A DNA stretch of 64,000 nucleotides. Origin: Oscillospiraceae bacterium (GTDB lineage Bacteria; Bacillota; Clostridia; Oscillospirales; Ruminococcaceae). The stretch covers positions 1 through 64,000 of the forward strand of contig WRLX01000001.1 in assembly GCA_009777415.1 (NCBI GenBank). Reading direction: 5' to 3'. The position numbers and the translations under genes were made by a program. The first letter of the stretch is position 1. Each line of letters starts with the position of its first letter. The notes under the pieces are model-generated. The model searched no databases. It worked only from the letters and a program-made list of their open reading frames with translations, and was not told the origin of the DNA. Below, in pieces: positions 28,167 through 38,365 of this stretch.

Positions 28167-30945
28167 TAGGAAACGTGTTTTTTCGGTGTTGAAATATTTT
28201 GTTTCGCCTTTGGCAGTAATGTTGATTTTTTTCATGATTATGAGAATGAAAGGCATATACCCGTTTGGCGGAGGGGTCATTGATGTCACCGATATGTCGC
28301 AGATGAATGTCCCGCTTTATTATCACTTGTGGGATGCTGTACACGGCAGCAAGAGTTTGTTTTTTGACTGGTATACCGGGTTGACGGTAAATATGGCGGA
28401 ATCGGTCGGCATTGTCAGTTTGATAAGCCCGTTTAATTTGTTTTTTTTGTTTATTCCGCGCGAGGACGTTTACCTTAGCATGGGGATGTTTACCTGCATT
28501 AAATTTATGGCATCCGCCGCTTTTATGTACTTTTTTCTTAAAAGGAATTTCGGCATAAGCGCGTTTTGGCTTAATGTGTTCAGCGTTTGTTATGCATTTT
28601 CGGGATATGCCGTCATGTATTATTCCCATAGCCAATGGATTGATATTATGGCGTTTTTCCCTTTGTTAATGCACACACTTTGGCGGATTTTTAAGCGGAG
28701 TACAGGCGGCTCCGAGCTTATTCGCGCTCTTCCTTACACGATTGTGTTAGCGGCTTGCCTTATTATTAATATGTATATTTCGATAATGATTGTGCTTTTT
28801 ATCTTTTTTATAACGGGATTGTACTTTCTTTTTATAACAAAATCAAAAGCGTGTAAAAGGCGAGTTCTGAGCTTAGGAGTCGCAACTGTTGCCGCCGCCG
28901 CGCTTTCGGCGTTTTTGCTTATTCCGTCTTATTATCAGATTAATGCATCTGCGAGAACGGAATTTATCGGCGGAGCATGGTGGCAGCATTATTTACGGAT
29001 AATCGAAGCACCTAACAGCCTTGATATTGGGAAATGGTTTCTTCTTTTTCCTTGTGCCTTGCCTTTGGCGGTGATTATTTACGGGGTTTTCCGCAACTGT
29101 CGAAACGGCGGCAAAAGCGGCAAAAGGATTGCGGCATTTTGGAGTTGCGGCATTTTGCTTGCGGTATTGCCCGTGTTTATCGAATCGACTAACCTTATTT
29201 GGCACGGCGGCAATTATGTGCTGTTCCCGGTGAGATTTGCTTTTATACTGACTTTTATGGTGGTTACCGGAGCTTGCTATTACATTTCCGTTTCGGAGTC
29301 GCGTTCGGCTGAGTCCGTTAATTTTCGAACAGAGCGGGTGCAGATTCTCAATGATGAAAGCACTTCGGTTTTGCTTGTCAGGGCATTTGGGATTTTTGTA
29401 AGCGTTTTGGCAACGGCATGGATGGTTTACAAAATTTTTTCACAAGCGCGTACATTCCAAACGGACAATCCTTATCCCTCAATCTTTTCCCCCGAGCTGA
29501 TGACCGTTGCAGTAATAATTTCGATTATTGTTTTTGTGCTTTATATGCTGCTATTAAGTAAGGGCAACACTATTATTAACTACAGGGCTGTTGCCGCGCT
29601 TCTTTTGCTTGAGGTTATTTGTTTTTCCTATATTTATATCGGTTATAACGGCAATCCGTCCGAATATATTAAAGACACCAATGCGATAAATGCGGAGCTT
29701 GATATAACGGCGGACAGGCTCACAAGAATAAAAACAGCGGGGCATACGCTTAACACGAACTATCCTTTTATACTGGCACGTCCGTCGATTTCAAACTGGA
29801 CTCATACGATACCGCTTGAGAGGCAGGAAGCTGTAACCGCGTTCGGCTATTCCGGCATTTTTACGAGAATGCTCGATACAGGGGGGACGGTTTTTTCAGA
29901 CGCGATTTTTAATGTAAGGAACACCCTCTCGGTGTCCGAACTTGACGATGGTATCTATGAGTATATTAACAGCGGCGGCGGTTACAATTATTATAAAAAC
30001 AGATACACGCTCCCGTTTGGAATCCCTGTTAATTCGGCGGCGGTTAATGCCGTTGAAGCCAAGTCGAATCCGTTTTTTTTCACACAGGAGGTTTACTCCC
30101 GCGTTTTTTCAAATTTGGAAAGCGATAATGAAAGGCTTGTCCACATCATAAAATACAATTCCAACACCGACCCGGACTATGTTACGGGACACTCCTCGGC
30201 GGGCAGAACGCTGTCTCTGACAATTGAAGTCGGCGAAAAAAAAGCTTTATATTATGCACCGTTGGGAGATTCGCGGATTCACTATTTCAGCGTTGACGAT
30301 GAGATTGTTCCGATACCGACCTTTGCAGACAAGGAGTCTACCTATTTCCCTGTTGCATTTGACCGGAATGTCGTTTTTTTGGGCGTATTTGAAAATCAAT
30401 CGCTTAATATCCGAATTAACTACGCCGCCGATTCGGACGTTGGTTCGGGCATGATTGCGCAATTGGACTTAGGGGTTATGTCCAAGCTTACCGAAGAGTG
30501 GGCCGATTTTGAAACAAATGCGAGGGCAGGGAAGAGAAACCTTTCCCTAAACGTCAATTCCGCCGATGAATATCATGACTTGCTGTTTTTGCCGATAAGT
30601 TATGACAGCGGGTGGGACTGTAAAGTAAACGGCGAGAAAGTCACCCTCGAAAAGGTATTAGGTTCGTTTATCGGCGTTCCGATTAAAAAAGGCGGCAATG
30701 ATATACAAATGAGCTTTACTCCGCAGGGAATGCTTGAGGGCATTGCCGTCAGCGGAGGAACGCTGTTGCTTATTGCGGCATTTTTGCTGTTTTCGCGGAA
30801 CAAACGCATAGCAAACAAGACAGTGTTAAACGATGCGGCTGACGGAGCTTATATATTATACATGGTGCTTTGGTTCGGATTCATGACCGTGTTGTATTTT
30901 ATTCCGATAGGATATTCGGTTATAAGGAAGCTGTTTTTAGTGTAG
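28150..30945 (+). CDS. YfhO-family multi-pass membrane protein
   Basis: Multiple TMs, N-terminal YPFGGGVIDVTDMSQMNVPLYYHLWDAVHG typical of YfhO, C-terminal PISYDSGWDCKVNGEKVTLEKVLGSFIGVPIKKGGNDI. Confidence 0.85.
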   Translation: MRSRLNRKRVFSVLKYFVSPLAVMLIFFMIMRMKGIYPFGGGVIDVTDMSQMNVPLYYHLWDAVHGSKSLFFDWYTGLTVNMAESVGIVSLISPFNLFFLFIPREDVYLSMGMFTCIKFMASAAFMYFFLKRNFGISAFWLNVFSVCYAFSGYAVMYYSHSQWIDIMAFFPLLMHTLWRIFKRSTGGSELIRALPYTIVLAACLIINMYISIMIVLFIFFITGLYFLFITKSKACKRRVLSLGVATVAAAALSAFLLIPSYYQINASARTEFIGGAWWQHYLRIIEAPNSLDIGKWFLLFPCALPLAVIIYGVFRNCRNGGKSGKRIAAFWSCGILLAVLPVFIESTNLIWHGGNYVLFPVRFAFILTFMVVTGACYYISVSESRSAESVNFRTERVQILNDESTSVLLVRAFGIFVSVLATAWMVYKIFSQARTFQTDNPYPSIFSPELMTVAVIISIIVFVLYMLLLSKGNTIINYRAVAALLLLEVICFSYIYIGYNGNPSEYIKDTNAINAELDITADRLTRIKTAGHTLNTNYPFILARPSISNWTHTIPLERQEAVTAFGYSGIFTRMLDTGGTVFSDAIFNVRNTLSVSELDDGIYEYINSGGGYNYYKNRYTLPFGIPVNSAAVNAVEAKSNPFFFTQEVYSRVFSNLESDNERLVHIIKYNSNTDPDYVTGHSSAGRTLSLTIEVGEKKALYYAPLGDSRIHYFSVDDEIVPIPTFADKESTYFPVAFDRNVVFLGVFENQSLNIRINYAADSDVGSGMIAQLDLGVMSKLTEEWADFETNARAGKRNLSLNVNSADEYHDLLFLPISYDSGWDCKVNGEKVTLEKVLGSFIGVPIKKGGNDIQMSFTPQGMLEGIAVSGGTLLLIAAFLLFSRNKRIANKTVLNDAADGAYILYMVLWFGFMTVLYFIPIGYSVIRKLFLV

Positions 30946-30964
30946 TGCAATATTACTCCGCTCG

Positions 30965-31136
30965 AAAAGTCTTGTCTAATCAGGCAAAGCCCGATTAGGA
31001 CTTTTCTCGCTCAAATGGCTCTGTGTCTCGTCTGCCTTCGGCAGACAACCGACACAGGTGGCCGATTAAGTCGCAACTTATCGTGCGACTTAATACAAGG
31101 GCTAAAATGAGGGAATTCATTTGCCTCACTTTAGCC
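30965..31136. repeat. Array of four consecutive, unrelated stem-loops
   Basis: 30965-31005 AAAAGTC..CTAATC/GATTAGGACTTTT; 31021-31057 CTGTGTC..GTCTGCC/GGCAGAC..GACACAG; 31066-31093 TTAAGTCGCA/TGCGACTTAA; 31100-31136 GGCTAAAATGAGG/CCTCACTTTAGCC. Confidence 0.75.
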
Positions 31137-31218
31137 TGACGAAGACAGATTGTTTGGCAAAACAACAATCAAAGTTTTTAGTGGTAATGGAGTAGTAGTG
31201 ATAGTTAAAGGAGATAGT

Positions 31219-33351
31219 GTGGAATCAAACAAAGATAAAGCTAAAATCGGGGAGCTGCCATATGATGTGTTATTGTCGCTTTATTTAGTGATGGCGGCTT
31301 TATCAATATTTTTGTCGAAATTGATTGTTGCAGTTCTTATGAAACCGAAACCGCTTGATGTCGAAAGGATTGAGCAGTTGTACTCATGGGATATTTCACA
31401 GTTTTATTCAAATTCCCACGAGATGAACGGGCTACTTCTTTATATAGTATTGATTTGCGCGTTTACGGTTTTGTTTACAATCGGGGCGCGTCTATTGTAT
31501 AATAAAACCGCATTTACTCCCTCGGAAAAATGGTTAAAACTTGCATCATTTTCCGCGCCGTTATTGTGTGCGGCGGGTTTGTTCGCCGTAGTTTACAGTC
31601 TTATTGAATTGATGGCTTATGACGATGGATTTTATGCCGCCGCACTTAGCGTTAAACTCGATTACAGCAGCACAATTGCTGCGTTTTCGGTGATTTCGGC
31701 TTTTTGGATTTTGTATAATGTTTTTTATAGGGTTAGCAGTCGCCCGGATAAGCCCAATTTTAGCTTTGACTTAAAAAAGTATATGCTTATTGTGTCTCAT
31801 GTTTTTGCTGTTGTTGTTATTTTATATGCGGCATCGTTTTTTATTAATAACAGCACCAACCCGGGTTCTTCACGGATTCACGCACATCATTATGCAGTTG
31901 TGTTTAATCCTGTTTACGAGGTGCAAAACGGCAAAACGCTCGGCGTTGATTTAAAAGTGTTATACGGGTTTTACGCTTATTTCTTTTGGGCGGTCGAGAC
32001 TTTTTTATTCGGCAAAGTGAGCGTTTGGGCAACGACATTGCTGATGGGTGTATTAGTCGTTATTTCAAATTCTGCGATTTATGTCATCCTTTGTAAAATG
32101 CTGAAGAACAGGGTTATTGCGGTTTTGGCATTGTTGTCGATAATATTTTTTACCGAGCTTTTCCCTCTGTCCTATCAGCATATGACTTTTTTTCAATATA
32201 CGCCGATTCGACTGCTTTTCCCTGTGTTGACAATGTTGTTTATTACGTTGTTCCAAGTTTATAATAAAAAGCGGCACTTGTTTTTATTTGCCTCGGCGGC
32301 GGCGGCAATCGGTCTTTTGTGGAATCCCGAAAGCGGAATTGTATCAATATTGAGCTTAATTGCTTATTCGGCATATATATCCGCTGAGTCGCATTATATT
32401 AACAGTGTGGGTTTTTGGAAGCTGTTTGGTAAGCGTTTAGGTATTGTCGTTGTGACGGTGTTTGCCGCAGTCTTGACTTTAATGGGTTTTACTTTTGTGC
32501 GAAGCGGCGAAATATTAGATATTGCCGGGATTTTTTGGAGCATTAAGAGCTTTGCGGGTGATGGATTTTTTATGTTGCCTTTGCCGCAGAATCATCCGTA
32601 TGTTATTGTCATGCTTGTTTATTCGCTTGCATTGATTTTTACGGTGGCAAGGCTTAAACTGTTTCGTTTTGGCACTCAAGAACGACAAAAACATCGGCAT
32701 ACGGGTGATAATTCGCTTTTGTTTACCTTGGGCATTATGGGATTCGGATTAGTCAGCTACTTTTTTGGCAGGAGTCACCCGTTTGTATTTGCCTTATGCC
32801 TTTGGCCGGTATTTATAGTTATCGCACTTTTTTGTGACAGACTCATGACGGTTTGGAGCGAGGGCAGTCGCTTTAGTGTCCCTACCCGGTGTGTTTTCGG
32901 AGCGGCTTCCGGAGTTATGTTAATCGGTTTGTTTTTTGTCGGGTTTTCTGTGTTCACTTTAAACAAAAGTGACGGATTTAGGCTGTATAATGAAAGGCGC
33001 AAAGGGTGGGACGTGGTTGTATCTGCGGGCGTGTCGGAATTTGTTTTTACCCACAGGGCAGAAAACATGGCTTTTATTGATGAATACTCACCCTTTATTA
33101 TGAGCCACTTGGGGCTTAAAAACGAGTATAACGGGATTGCCGCAGGCGACCTTTTATTAAAGCAAGACCATGAAGAAGTTGTGCAGTTTATAAGGGATTA
33201 TGAGGGGCGGCTGTTTATTGCGCAGAATATATTTATGCAGCAGATTTCACTCTCGGAAGGGCGATTTGACGAGTTAATCGCCGAAACTCTTCAAAACGAT
33301 TATCTTTTTGTGACACACAGCCACGGTATATGGGTCTATGACCGACTATAA
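31219..33351 (+). CDS. Multi-pass membrane protein (possible GT-C-like)
   Basis: About 12 hydrophobic segments; GTG start after AAAGGAGATAGT; located in glycosylation locus. Confidence 0.6.
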   Translation: MESNKDKAKIGELPYDVLLSLYLVMAALSIFLSKLIVAVLMKPKPLDVERIEQLYSWDISQFYSNSHEMNGLLLYIVLICAFTVLFTIGARLLYNKTAFTPSEKWLKLASFSAPLLCAAGLFAVVYSLIELMAYDDGFYAAALSVKLDYSSTIAAFSVISAFWILYNVFYRVSSRPDKPNFSFDLKKYMLIVSHVFAVVVILYAASFFINNSTNPGSSRIHAHHYAVVFNPVYEVQNGKTLGVDLKVLYGFYAYFFWAVETFLFGKVSVWATTLLMGVLVVISNSAIYVILCKMLKNRVIAVLALLSIIFFTELFPLSYQHMTFFQYTPIRLLFPVLTMLFITLFQVYNKKRHLFLFASAAAAIGLLWNPESGIVSILSLIAYSAYISAESHYINSVGFWKLFGKRLGIVVVTVFAAVLTLMGFTFVRSGEILDIAGIFWSIKSFAGDGFFMLPLPQNHPYVIVMLVYSLALIFTVARLKLFRFGTQERQKHRHTGDNSLLFTLGIMGFGLVSYFFGRSHPFVFALCLWPVFIVIALFCDRLMTVWSEGSRFSVPTRCVFGAASGVMLIGLFFVGFSVFTLNKSDGFRLYNERRKGWDVVVSAGVSEFVFTHRAENMAFIDEYSPFIMSHLGLKNEYNGIAAGDLLLKQDHEEVVQFIRDYEGRLFIAQNIFMQQISLSEGRFDELIAETLQNDYLFVTHSHGIWVYDRL

Positions 33352-33402
33352 TTTGACATAGTTTACTTTTTATGTTACGATTATTTTATGTTGCAGTTTG
33401 TA

Positions 33403-33506
33403 TTTGTTTAGAAAGGACAAGGGTAAAAGTTTGAAAGTCAACCTGCGTAAATGCGGAAAACGAAGCTTTCAACAGCACATTTGTGCAGAAAGGAATGGTC
33501 ATAAAT
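33403..33506 (+). repeat. CGKR leader repeat upstream of rfbF
   Basis: GAAAGGACAAGGGTAAAAGTTTGAAAGTCAACCTGCGTAAATGCGGAAAACGAAGCTTTCAACAGCACATTTGTGCAGAAAGGAATGGTCATAAAT-ATG. Confidence 0.9.
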
Positions 33507-34289
33507 ATGAAAGTGGTGATTTTGGCGGGGGGATTTGGGACACGAATATCGGAGGAGAGCTATCTTAAACCAAAACCCATGATAGAAATAGGAAATATGC
33601 CGATGCTGTGGCATATAATGAAGATATACTCGCATTACGGGTTTAACGATTTTATTGTTTGTTGCGGGTATAAGTCGTTGATGATTAAACAGTATTTCGC
33701 GTCATACTACCTGCAAAGGAGCGATATTACATTTGACTTTTCCAACAATAATGAAATGACGGTTCACTCTAATGTGGCTGAACCATGGCGGGTTACACTT
33801 GCGGACACGGGGATTAACACCATGACAGGCGGCAGAGTCAAGCGGGTTCGCGATTATATAGGCGGCGAATCCTTTATGCTTACTTACGGCGACGGAGTTT
33901 CCGATGTTGACATTAATAAGCTGTTGGAGTTCCATAAATCCCACGGCAAAGCGGCAACGCTTACCGCAGTGAGCGTCAGTCAGAAATTCGGAGTTATTGA
34001 CATAAAAAGCGACAACTCAATTTCGTCATTCAGGGAAAAATCCAACAGCGACGGCAGCAAAATTAATGCGGGATTCATGGTACTTGAACCGACTGTAATC
34101 GACTACATTGACGATGATGCGACTGTGTTGGAGAAAACACCGCTTGAAGCGTTGGCGAACGAGAATCAATTGATGTCGTATATTCATGACGGGTTTTGGC
34201 AGTGTATGGACACTCAAAGGGATAAACTGCTCCTTGAAAAGTATTGGGAGTCGGGTAATGCACCGTGGGCTGTTTGGAATAAAGGATAA
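33507..34289 (+). CDS. rfbF: Glucose-1-phosphate cytidylyltransferase
   Basis: MKVVILAGGFGTRISEESYLKPKPMIEIGNMPMLWHIMKIYSHYGFNDFIVCCGYKS; GFWQCMDTQRDKLLLE. Confidence 0.95.
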   Translation: MKVVILAGGFGTRISEESYLKPKPMIEIGNMPMLWHIMKIYSHYGFNDFIVCCGYKSLMIKQYFASYYLQRSDITFDFSNNNEMTVHSNVAEPWRVTLADTGINTMTGGRVKRVRDYIGGESFMLTYGDGVSDVDINKLLEFHKSHGKAATLTAVSVSQKFGVIDIKSDNSISSFREKSNSDGSKINAGFMVLEPTVIDYIDDDATVLEKTPLEALANENQLMSYIHDGFWQCMDTQRDKLLLEKYWESGNAPWAVWNKG

Positions 34290-34299
34290 AGGTGGGTAT

Positions 34300-35370
34300 A
34301 TGGAATTTTATAAAAACAAGAAAGTGTTCCTGACCGGGCATACGGGATTTAAAGGGGCGTGGCTTTCAAAGATACTTACCGATTTGGGTGCGGAAGTCAC
34401 CGGGTATTCGTTGCCGCCGCATACAACGCCCAATCTGTTCGAGATGTTGGATTTCGGCGGGCGGCTTAACTCGGTAATAGGCGATATACGCGATTTTGAC
34501 GGGCTTTATAAGGCGTATTGCGATGCACGGCCCGAAATAGTCTTTCATCTCGCGGCGCAACCGATTGTACATGACGGTTACGAAAACCCCGTTTACACTT
34601 ATCACACTAATGTTATGGGGACGGTTAATTTGCTTGAGTGTATACGGCTGACAGGCAATGCGCATTCGGTAGTGAATGTGACGACCGACAAGGTGTATGC
34701 CAACAACGAGTGGGAATGGGGCTACAGGGAGAATGAGCCGTTGTGCGGTTATGACCCTTATTCCAACAGCAAGTCTTGTTCAGAGTTGGTGACATACAGC
34801 TATAATCAATCTTATTTCAGGGGTATGGGCATCCCCGTGTCAACTGCACGCGCGGGCAATGTCATAGGCGGCGGCGACTTTTCAAAGGCGCGGATTATTC
34901 CCGATTGTGTAAGGGCGGCTCAATGCGGCGAAACGGTAAAAATCCGAAACCCCTATTCTACTCGCCCGTATCAGCACGTGTTAGAACCGCTTTTTGCCTA
35001 CTTGATGATTGCAGAAAAACAGAGCCTGGATTTTAGCCTTGCCGATTGTTATAATGTTGGACCCGATGATGCGGGCTGTGTTACTACGTCTCACTTAGTT
35101 GACGTTTTTTGCAGAATGTGGGGCGGTGGAATGTCGCGGATGAGTGCCGATTGTGGCGGACCGCACGAGGCATCATTTTTAAAGCTCGACTGTTCAAAAA
35201 TAAAATCCCGACTGGGGTGGAAGCCGCTCTACAGCATTGACGAGGCGGTGTTAAAAACAGTTGAATGGGTAAAAGCGTATATCGAAAATCGGGATGTAAA
35301 TGCAATTTGTGAGGAGCAAATAAAGAGCTGTTACAGCAAATTAGAAGAAGGAGAAAAGGCTCATGATTAA
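34300..35370 (+). CDS. rfbG: CDP-glucose 4,6-dehydratase
   Basis: KKVFLTGHTGFKGAWLSKIL, HLAAQPIVHDGYENPVYTYHTNVMGTVNLLE, DPYSNSKSCSELVT. Confidence 0.95.
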   Translation: MEFYKNKKVFLTGHTGFKGAWLSKILTDLGAEVTGYSLPPHTTPNLFEMLDFGGRLNSVIGDIRDFDGLYKAYCDARPEIVFHLAAQPIVHDGYENPVYTYHTNVMGTVNLLECIRLTGNAHSVVNVTTDKVYANNEWEWGYRENEPLCGYDPYSNSKSCSELVTYSYNQSYFRGMGIPVSTARAGNVIGGGDFSKARIIPDCVRAAQCGETVKIRNPYSTRPYQHVLEPLFAYLMIAEKQSLDFSLADCYNVGPDDAGCVTTSHLVDVFCRMWGGGMSRMSADCGGPHEASFLKLDCSKIKSRLGWKPLYSIDEAVLKTVEWVKAYIENRDVNAICEEQIKSCYSKLEEGEKAHD

Positions 35371-36715
35371 TCAAAAACAAGAAAGCATGAAAAAAGAAAT
35401 ACTGCGGCTTGTGAAAGAATATGCCGATGAGTTTCATTCTGTCCCCGAGTACAAGGCGGGTGACAGGATTAATTATGCGAGGCGGCTTTATGACAGCGAT
35501 GAAATGGTAAACCTGACAGATTCGGCTTTGGAATTTTGGCTCACATCGGGCAGATTTACAAAAGAGTTTGAGGAGAAGTTTGCCGAGTATTTGTCAATCA
35601 AGCATTGCCTTTTGGTAAATTCGGGTTCATCTGCCAATTTAGTCGCGTTTATGGCGTTGACTTCGCCTTTGCTGGGCGAACGCGCGATTAATCGAGGGGA
35701 CGAGGTGATAACGGTCGCCGCGGGATTCCCTACGACTGTTGCGCCGATTATCCAGTATGGGGCTGTTCCCGTTTTTGTCGATGTGAGCATTCCCCAATAT
35801 AATATAGACACCACAATGCTTGAAAAGGCACTTTCGCCGCGTACAAAGGCAGTCATGCTCGCTCACACGTTAGGTAATCCATTTGACATTAAAGCGGTTA
35901 AGGCATTTTGTGATTCCAATAAGCTGTGGTTAATTGAGGATAACTGTGACTCGTTGGGTTCGCTTTTTACAATTGACGGTGACTCAGCGAAGGCAAGGCA
36001 GACAGGCACATTCGGCGATATAGGAACATCGAGTTTTTACCCGCCTCACCACATGACAATGGGTGAAGGCGGCGCGGTCTACACTAATGATGCGCTTTTG
36101 CACAAAATTGCTCTTTCTATGCGGGACTGGGGTCGAGATTGTGTCTGCCCGTCGGGAATCGACAATGTATGCGGGAATCGTTTTAACACACAATACGGTG
36201 ATTTGCCTGTCGGTTACGACCACAAATATGTATATTCGCATTTCGGCTACAACCTTAAAGCGACCGATATGCAAGCGGCAATAGGCGTTGCTCAATTAAA
36301 AAAGCTGCCCGGCTTTGTCGAAAAGCGCAGGCAGAACTTTAAAATACTTTACGATGGACTTAAAAGCGTTTCGGATAAGATTATACTTCCCGAGAAGCAA
36401 CCGCAATCCGATCCGAGTTGGTTTGGTTTTTTTATGACTTGCCGCGAAGGAGTTCAGCGCGGAAAAATTGTGAATTATATCGAGAACCGCGGAATACAAA
36501 CTCGTATGCTTTTTGCGGGAAACCTTACTAAGCATCCCTGCTTTGACCAAATGCGGGCGGCGGGGAGCGGCTACAGAATTGTCGGCACATTGACCAACAC
36601 AGACATTATAATGAATTCCGGATTTTGGGTGGGCGTTTATTCCGGAATGACAGATGAAATGCTCGATATAATGACCAAGACTGTCAAGGATGCAGTACAG
36701 AAAGGGCATAGGTAA
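35363..36715 (+). CDS. rfbH: CDP-4-dehydro-6-deoxyglucose 3-dehydrase (RfbH/E1, PMP and [2Fe-2S])
   Basis: FYPPHHMTMGEGGAVYTND (catalytic His in place of Lys) and RDWGRDCVCPSGIDNVCGNRF Fe-S cysteine pattern. Confidence 0.94.
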   Translation: MINQKQESMKKEILRLVKEYADEFHSVPEYKAGDRINYARRLYDSDEMVNLTDSALEFWLTSGRFTKEFEEKFAEYLSIKHCLLVNSGSSANLVAFMALTSPLLGERAINRGDEVITVAAGFPTTVAPIIQYGAVPVFVDVSIPQYNIDTTMLEKALSPRTKAVMLAHTLGNPFDIKAVKAFCDSNKLWLIEDNCDSLGSLFTIDGDSAKARQTGTFGDIGTSSFYPPHHMTMGEGGAVYTNDALLHKIALSMRDWGRDCVCPSGIDNVCGNRFNTQYGDLPVGYDHKYVYSHFGYNLKATDMQAAIGVAQLKKLPGFVEKRRQNFKILYDGLKSVSDKIILPEKQPQSDPSWFGFFMTCREGVQRGKIVNYIENRGIQTRMLFAGNLTKHPCFDQMRAAGSGYRIVGTLTNTDIIMNSGFWVGVYSGMTDEMLDIMTKTVKDAVQKGHR

Positions 36716-36722
36716 AAGTTTG
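36690..36722 (+). repeat. CGKR leader repeat core; supplies rfbH C-terminus and gtrA start
   Basis: GCAGTACAGAAAGGGCATAGGTAAAAGTTTGAAA; TAA is the rfbH stop and TTG is the gtrA start. Confidence 0.75.
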
Positions 36723-37136
36723 AAAAATAAACAGCTTTTCATCCAGTTTTTAAAGTTCGGGATAGTCGGTTTGTCAAATACGCTTGTTTATCTTGCTGTA
36801 TACTACCTTTTGTTATTTATAGTTGACTATCGTATTGCTTACCTTATCGGCTTTTTTGTGAGCGTTATCAATGCCTACATTTGGAGCGTTAAATTTGTGT
36901 TTGCAAAAGCAAAACAAGAGCCTAAAGGCTTGACGTTAGCAAAACCAAAATCCACCGCAGGGAGGGTGGTTAAGGTTTATATTTCCTATGGCTTGACAAC
37001 TGCCGCAGGTTTTTTGTTTATGAGCGTGATTTTAGTTGAGACATTTGGAATGTCCGATAAAATCGCACCCGTTTTGAATCTTTGTCTGACTATTCCGCTT
37101 AATTTTATTTTGAACAAGTTTTGGGCGTTTAAATAG
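36720..37136 (+). CDS. GtrA-family flippase-like membrane protein
   Basis: FLKFGIVGLSNTLVYLAVYYLLL...LNLCLTIPLNFILNKFWAFK; TTG start. Confidence 0.88.
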   Translation: MKNKQLFIQFLKFGIVGLSNTLVYLAVYYLLLFIVDYRIAYLIGFFVSVINAYIWSVKFVFAKAKQEPKGLTLAKPKSTAGRVVKVYISYGLTTAAGFLFMSVILVETFGMSDKIAPVLNLCLTIPLNFILNKFWAFK

Positions 37137-37148
37137 CCTAAACAGGTT

Positions 37149-38306
37149 TTAAATTTTTTCGCCTTTTCCGATAAAAACGGGGAAGTCGGCAGTTCCTATC
37201 ATTGTCCTGTAACTCGGCACAACAACATCTTTATCGGCGATTACATATCCGAGGTCAATTTTGTCGTTAATGACCGAGTCTTGCATAATAATGCTGTTTT
37301 TTACAGTTGTGTTTTTCCCGATTTTTACTCCGCGGAACAACACACAGTCCTCAACTGTTCCCTCTATAACACAGCCATCGGCGATAAGAGAGTTACTGAC
37401 TTCTGCTTTCAGTCCGTATTTTGCGGGGGCTTCATCCCTGACTTTAGTGTAAACGGGTCTGTTCGCGTTAAAGAGTGCCGCCCTTTTATCTAAGTTCAAC
37501 AGTTCCATATTTGCCTTAAAATAAGTTATAAGGCTGTCTATTTGCGAGTAATACCCGTCGTATTTATAGCCGATGATTTTAAGTTCTTTACAGCGTCTTT
37601 GCATTATATCAATCTCAAAGCTGTACAGGCTGCGCGATGCCGATTCGGTTACTATATCGAGCAAAAACTGCTTGCTCATTACAAACATATTCAAGCTTGC
37701 GTTTACTTGATTGTCTTCGGGAGTGTCGGAGTTGATTTCCGGACGAATTAATACATCATAGACGAGGTCGTCTTGATTGATATTAAGTATCGTCTTTGTT
37801 CTCATTTCTTCGGCATTATAGCTCCCTCTGCCGTAAACAACAGTAATATCCGCGCCTTTTTTCAAGTGAAAATCCAGCACCGATTTATAATCAATGTTGA
37901 CAATGACGTTACAATCGCTCATAACGATATATTCCGCAGTCAAGTTTTTAATAAAGCGGATTACGTTTGCCAATGCCTCTAATCTTCCGCGGTAAAGCCC
38001 GCCGTAGGTATAGCTTTCGGCGGCATTGCCGTAAGGCGGAAGGATTCTGAGTCCGCTTGCTTTTCGGGACAAGTCCCACGCCACGCCCGAACCCAAATGG
38101 TCGAGCAAAGACTGATAGTTCGATTTTGTTATTACCCCGACTGATGAAATGCCCGAGTTCACCATATTAGACAGGGGAAAGTCAATCAATCTATACCTCC
38201 CCCCGAACGGAACGCTCCCCATTGTTCTGAGTTTTGTCAAATCTGTTATAGTCGAATCGTGCATATTTGCGAAGATAATCCCCGCTACATTTGTTGTTGT
38301 TGCCAT
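37149..38306 (-). CDS. glgD: Glucose-1-phosphate adenylyltransferase regulatory subunit GlgD
   Basis: [52 protein letters not shown]. Confidence 0.93.
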   Translation of the reverse strand: MATTTNVAGIIFANMHDSTITDLTKLRTMGSVPFGGRYRLIDFPLSNMVNSGISSVGVITKSNYQSLLDHLGSGVAWDLSRKASGLRILPPYGNAAESYTYGGLYRGRLEALANVIRFIKNLTAEYIVMSDCNVIVNIDYKSVLDFHLKKGADITVVYGRGSYNAEEMRTKTILNINQDDLVYDVLIRPEINSDTPEDNQVNASLNMFVMSKQFLLDIVTESASRSLYSFEIDIMQRRCKELKIIGYKYDGYYSQIDSLITYFKANMELLNLDKRAALFNANRPVYTKVRDEAPAKYGLKAEVSNSLIADGCVIEGTVEDCVLFRGVKIGKNTTVKNSIIMQDSVINDKIDLGYVIADKDVVVPSYRTMIGTADFPVFIGKGEKI

Positions 38307-38352
38307 AATTTTACCTATTTCCTTTCTGCACAAGTGTGCAATTAAAATTCAT
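38307..38352 (-). repeat. CGKR leader repeat upstream of glgD
   Basis: Minus strand AATGAATTTTAATTGCACACTTGTGCAGAAAGGAAATAGGTAAAATT-ATG. Confidence 0.75.
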
Positions 38353-38365
38353 TTTCCCATTTCAC

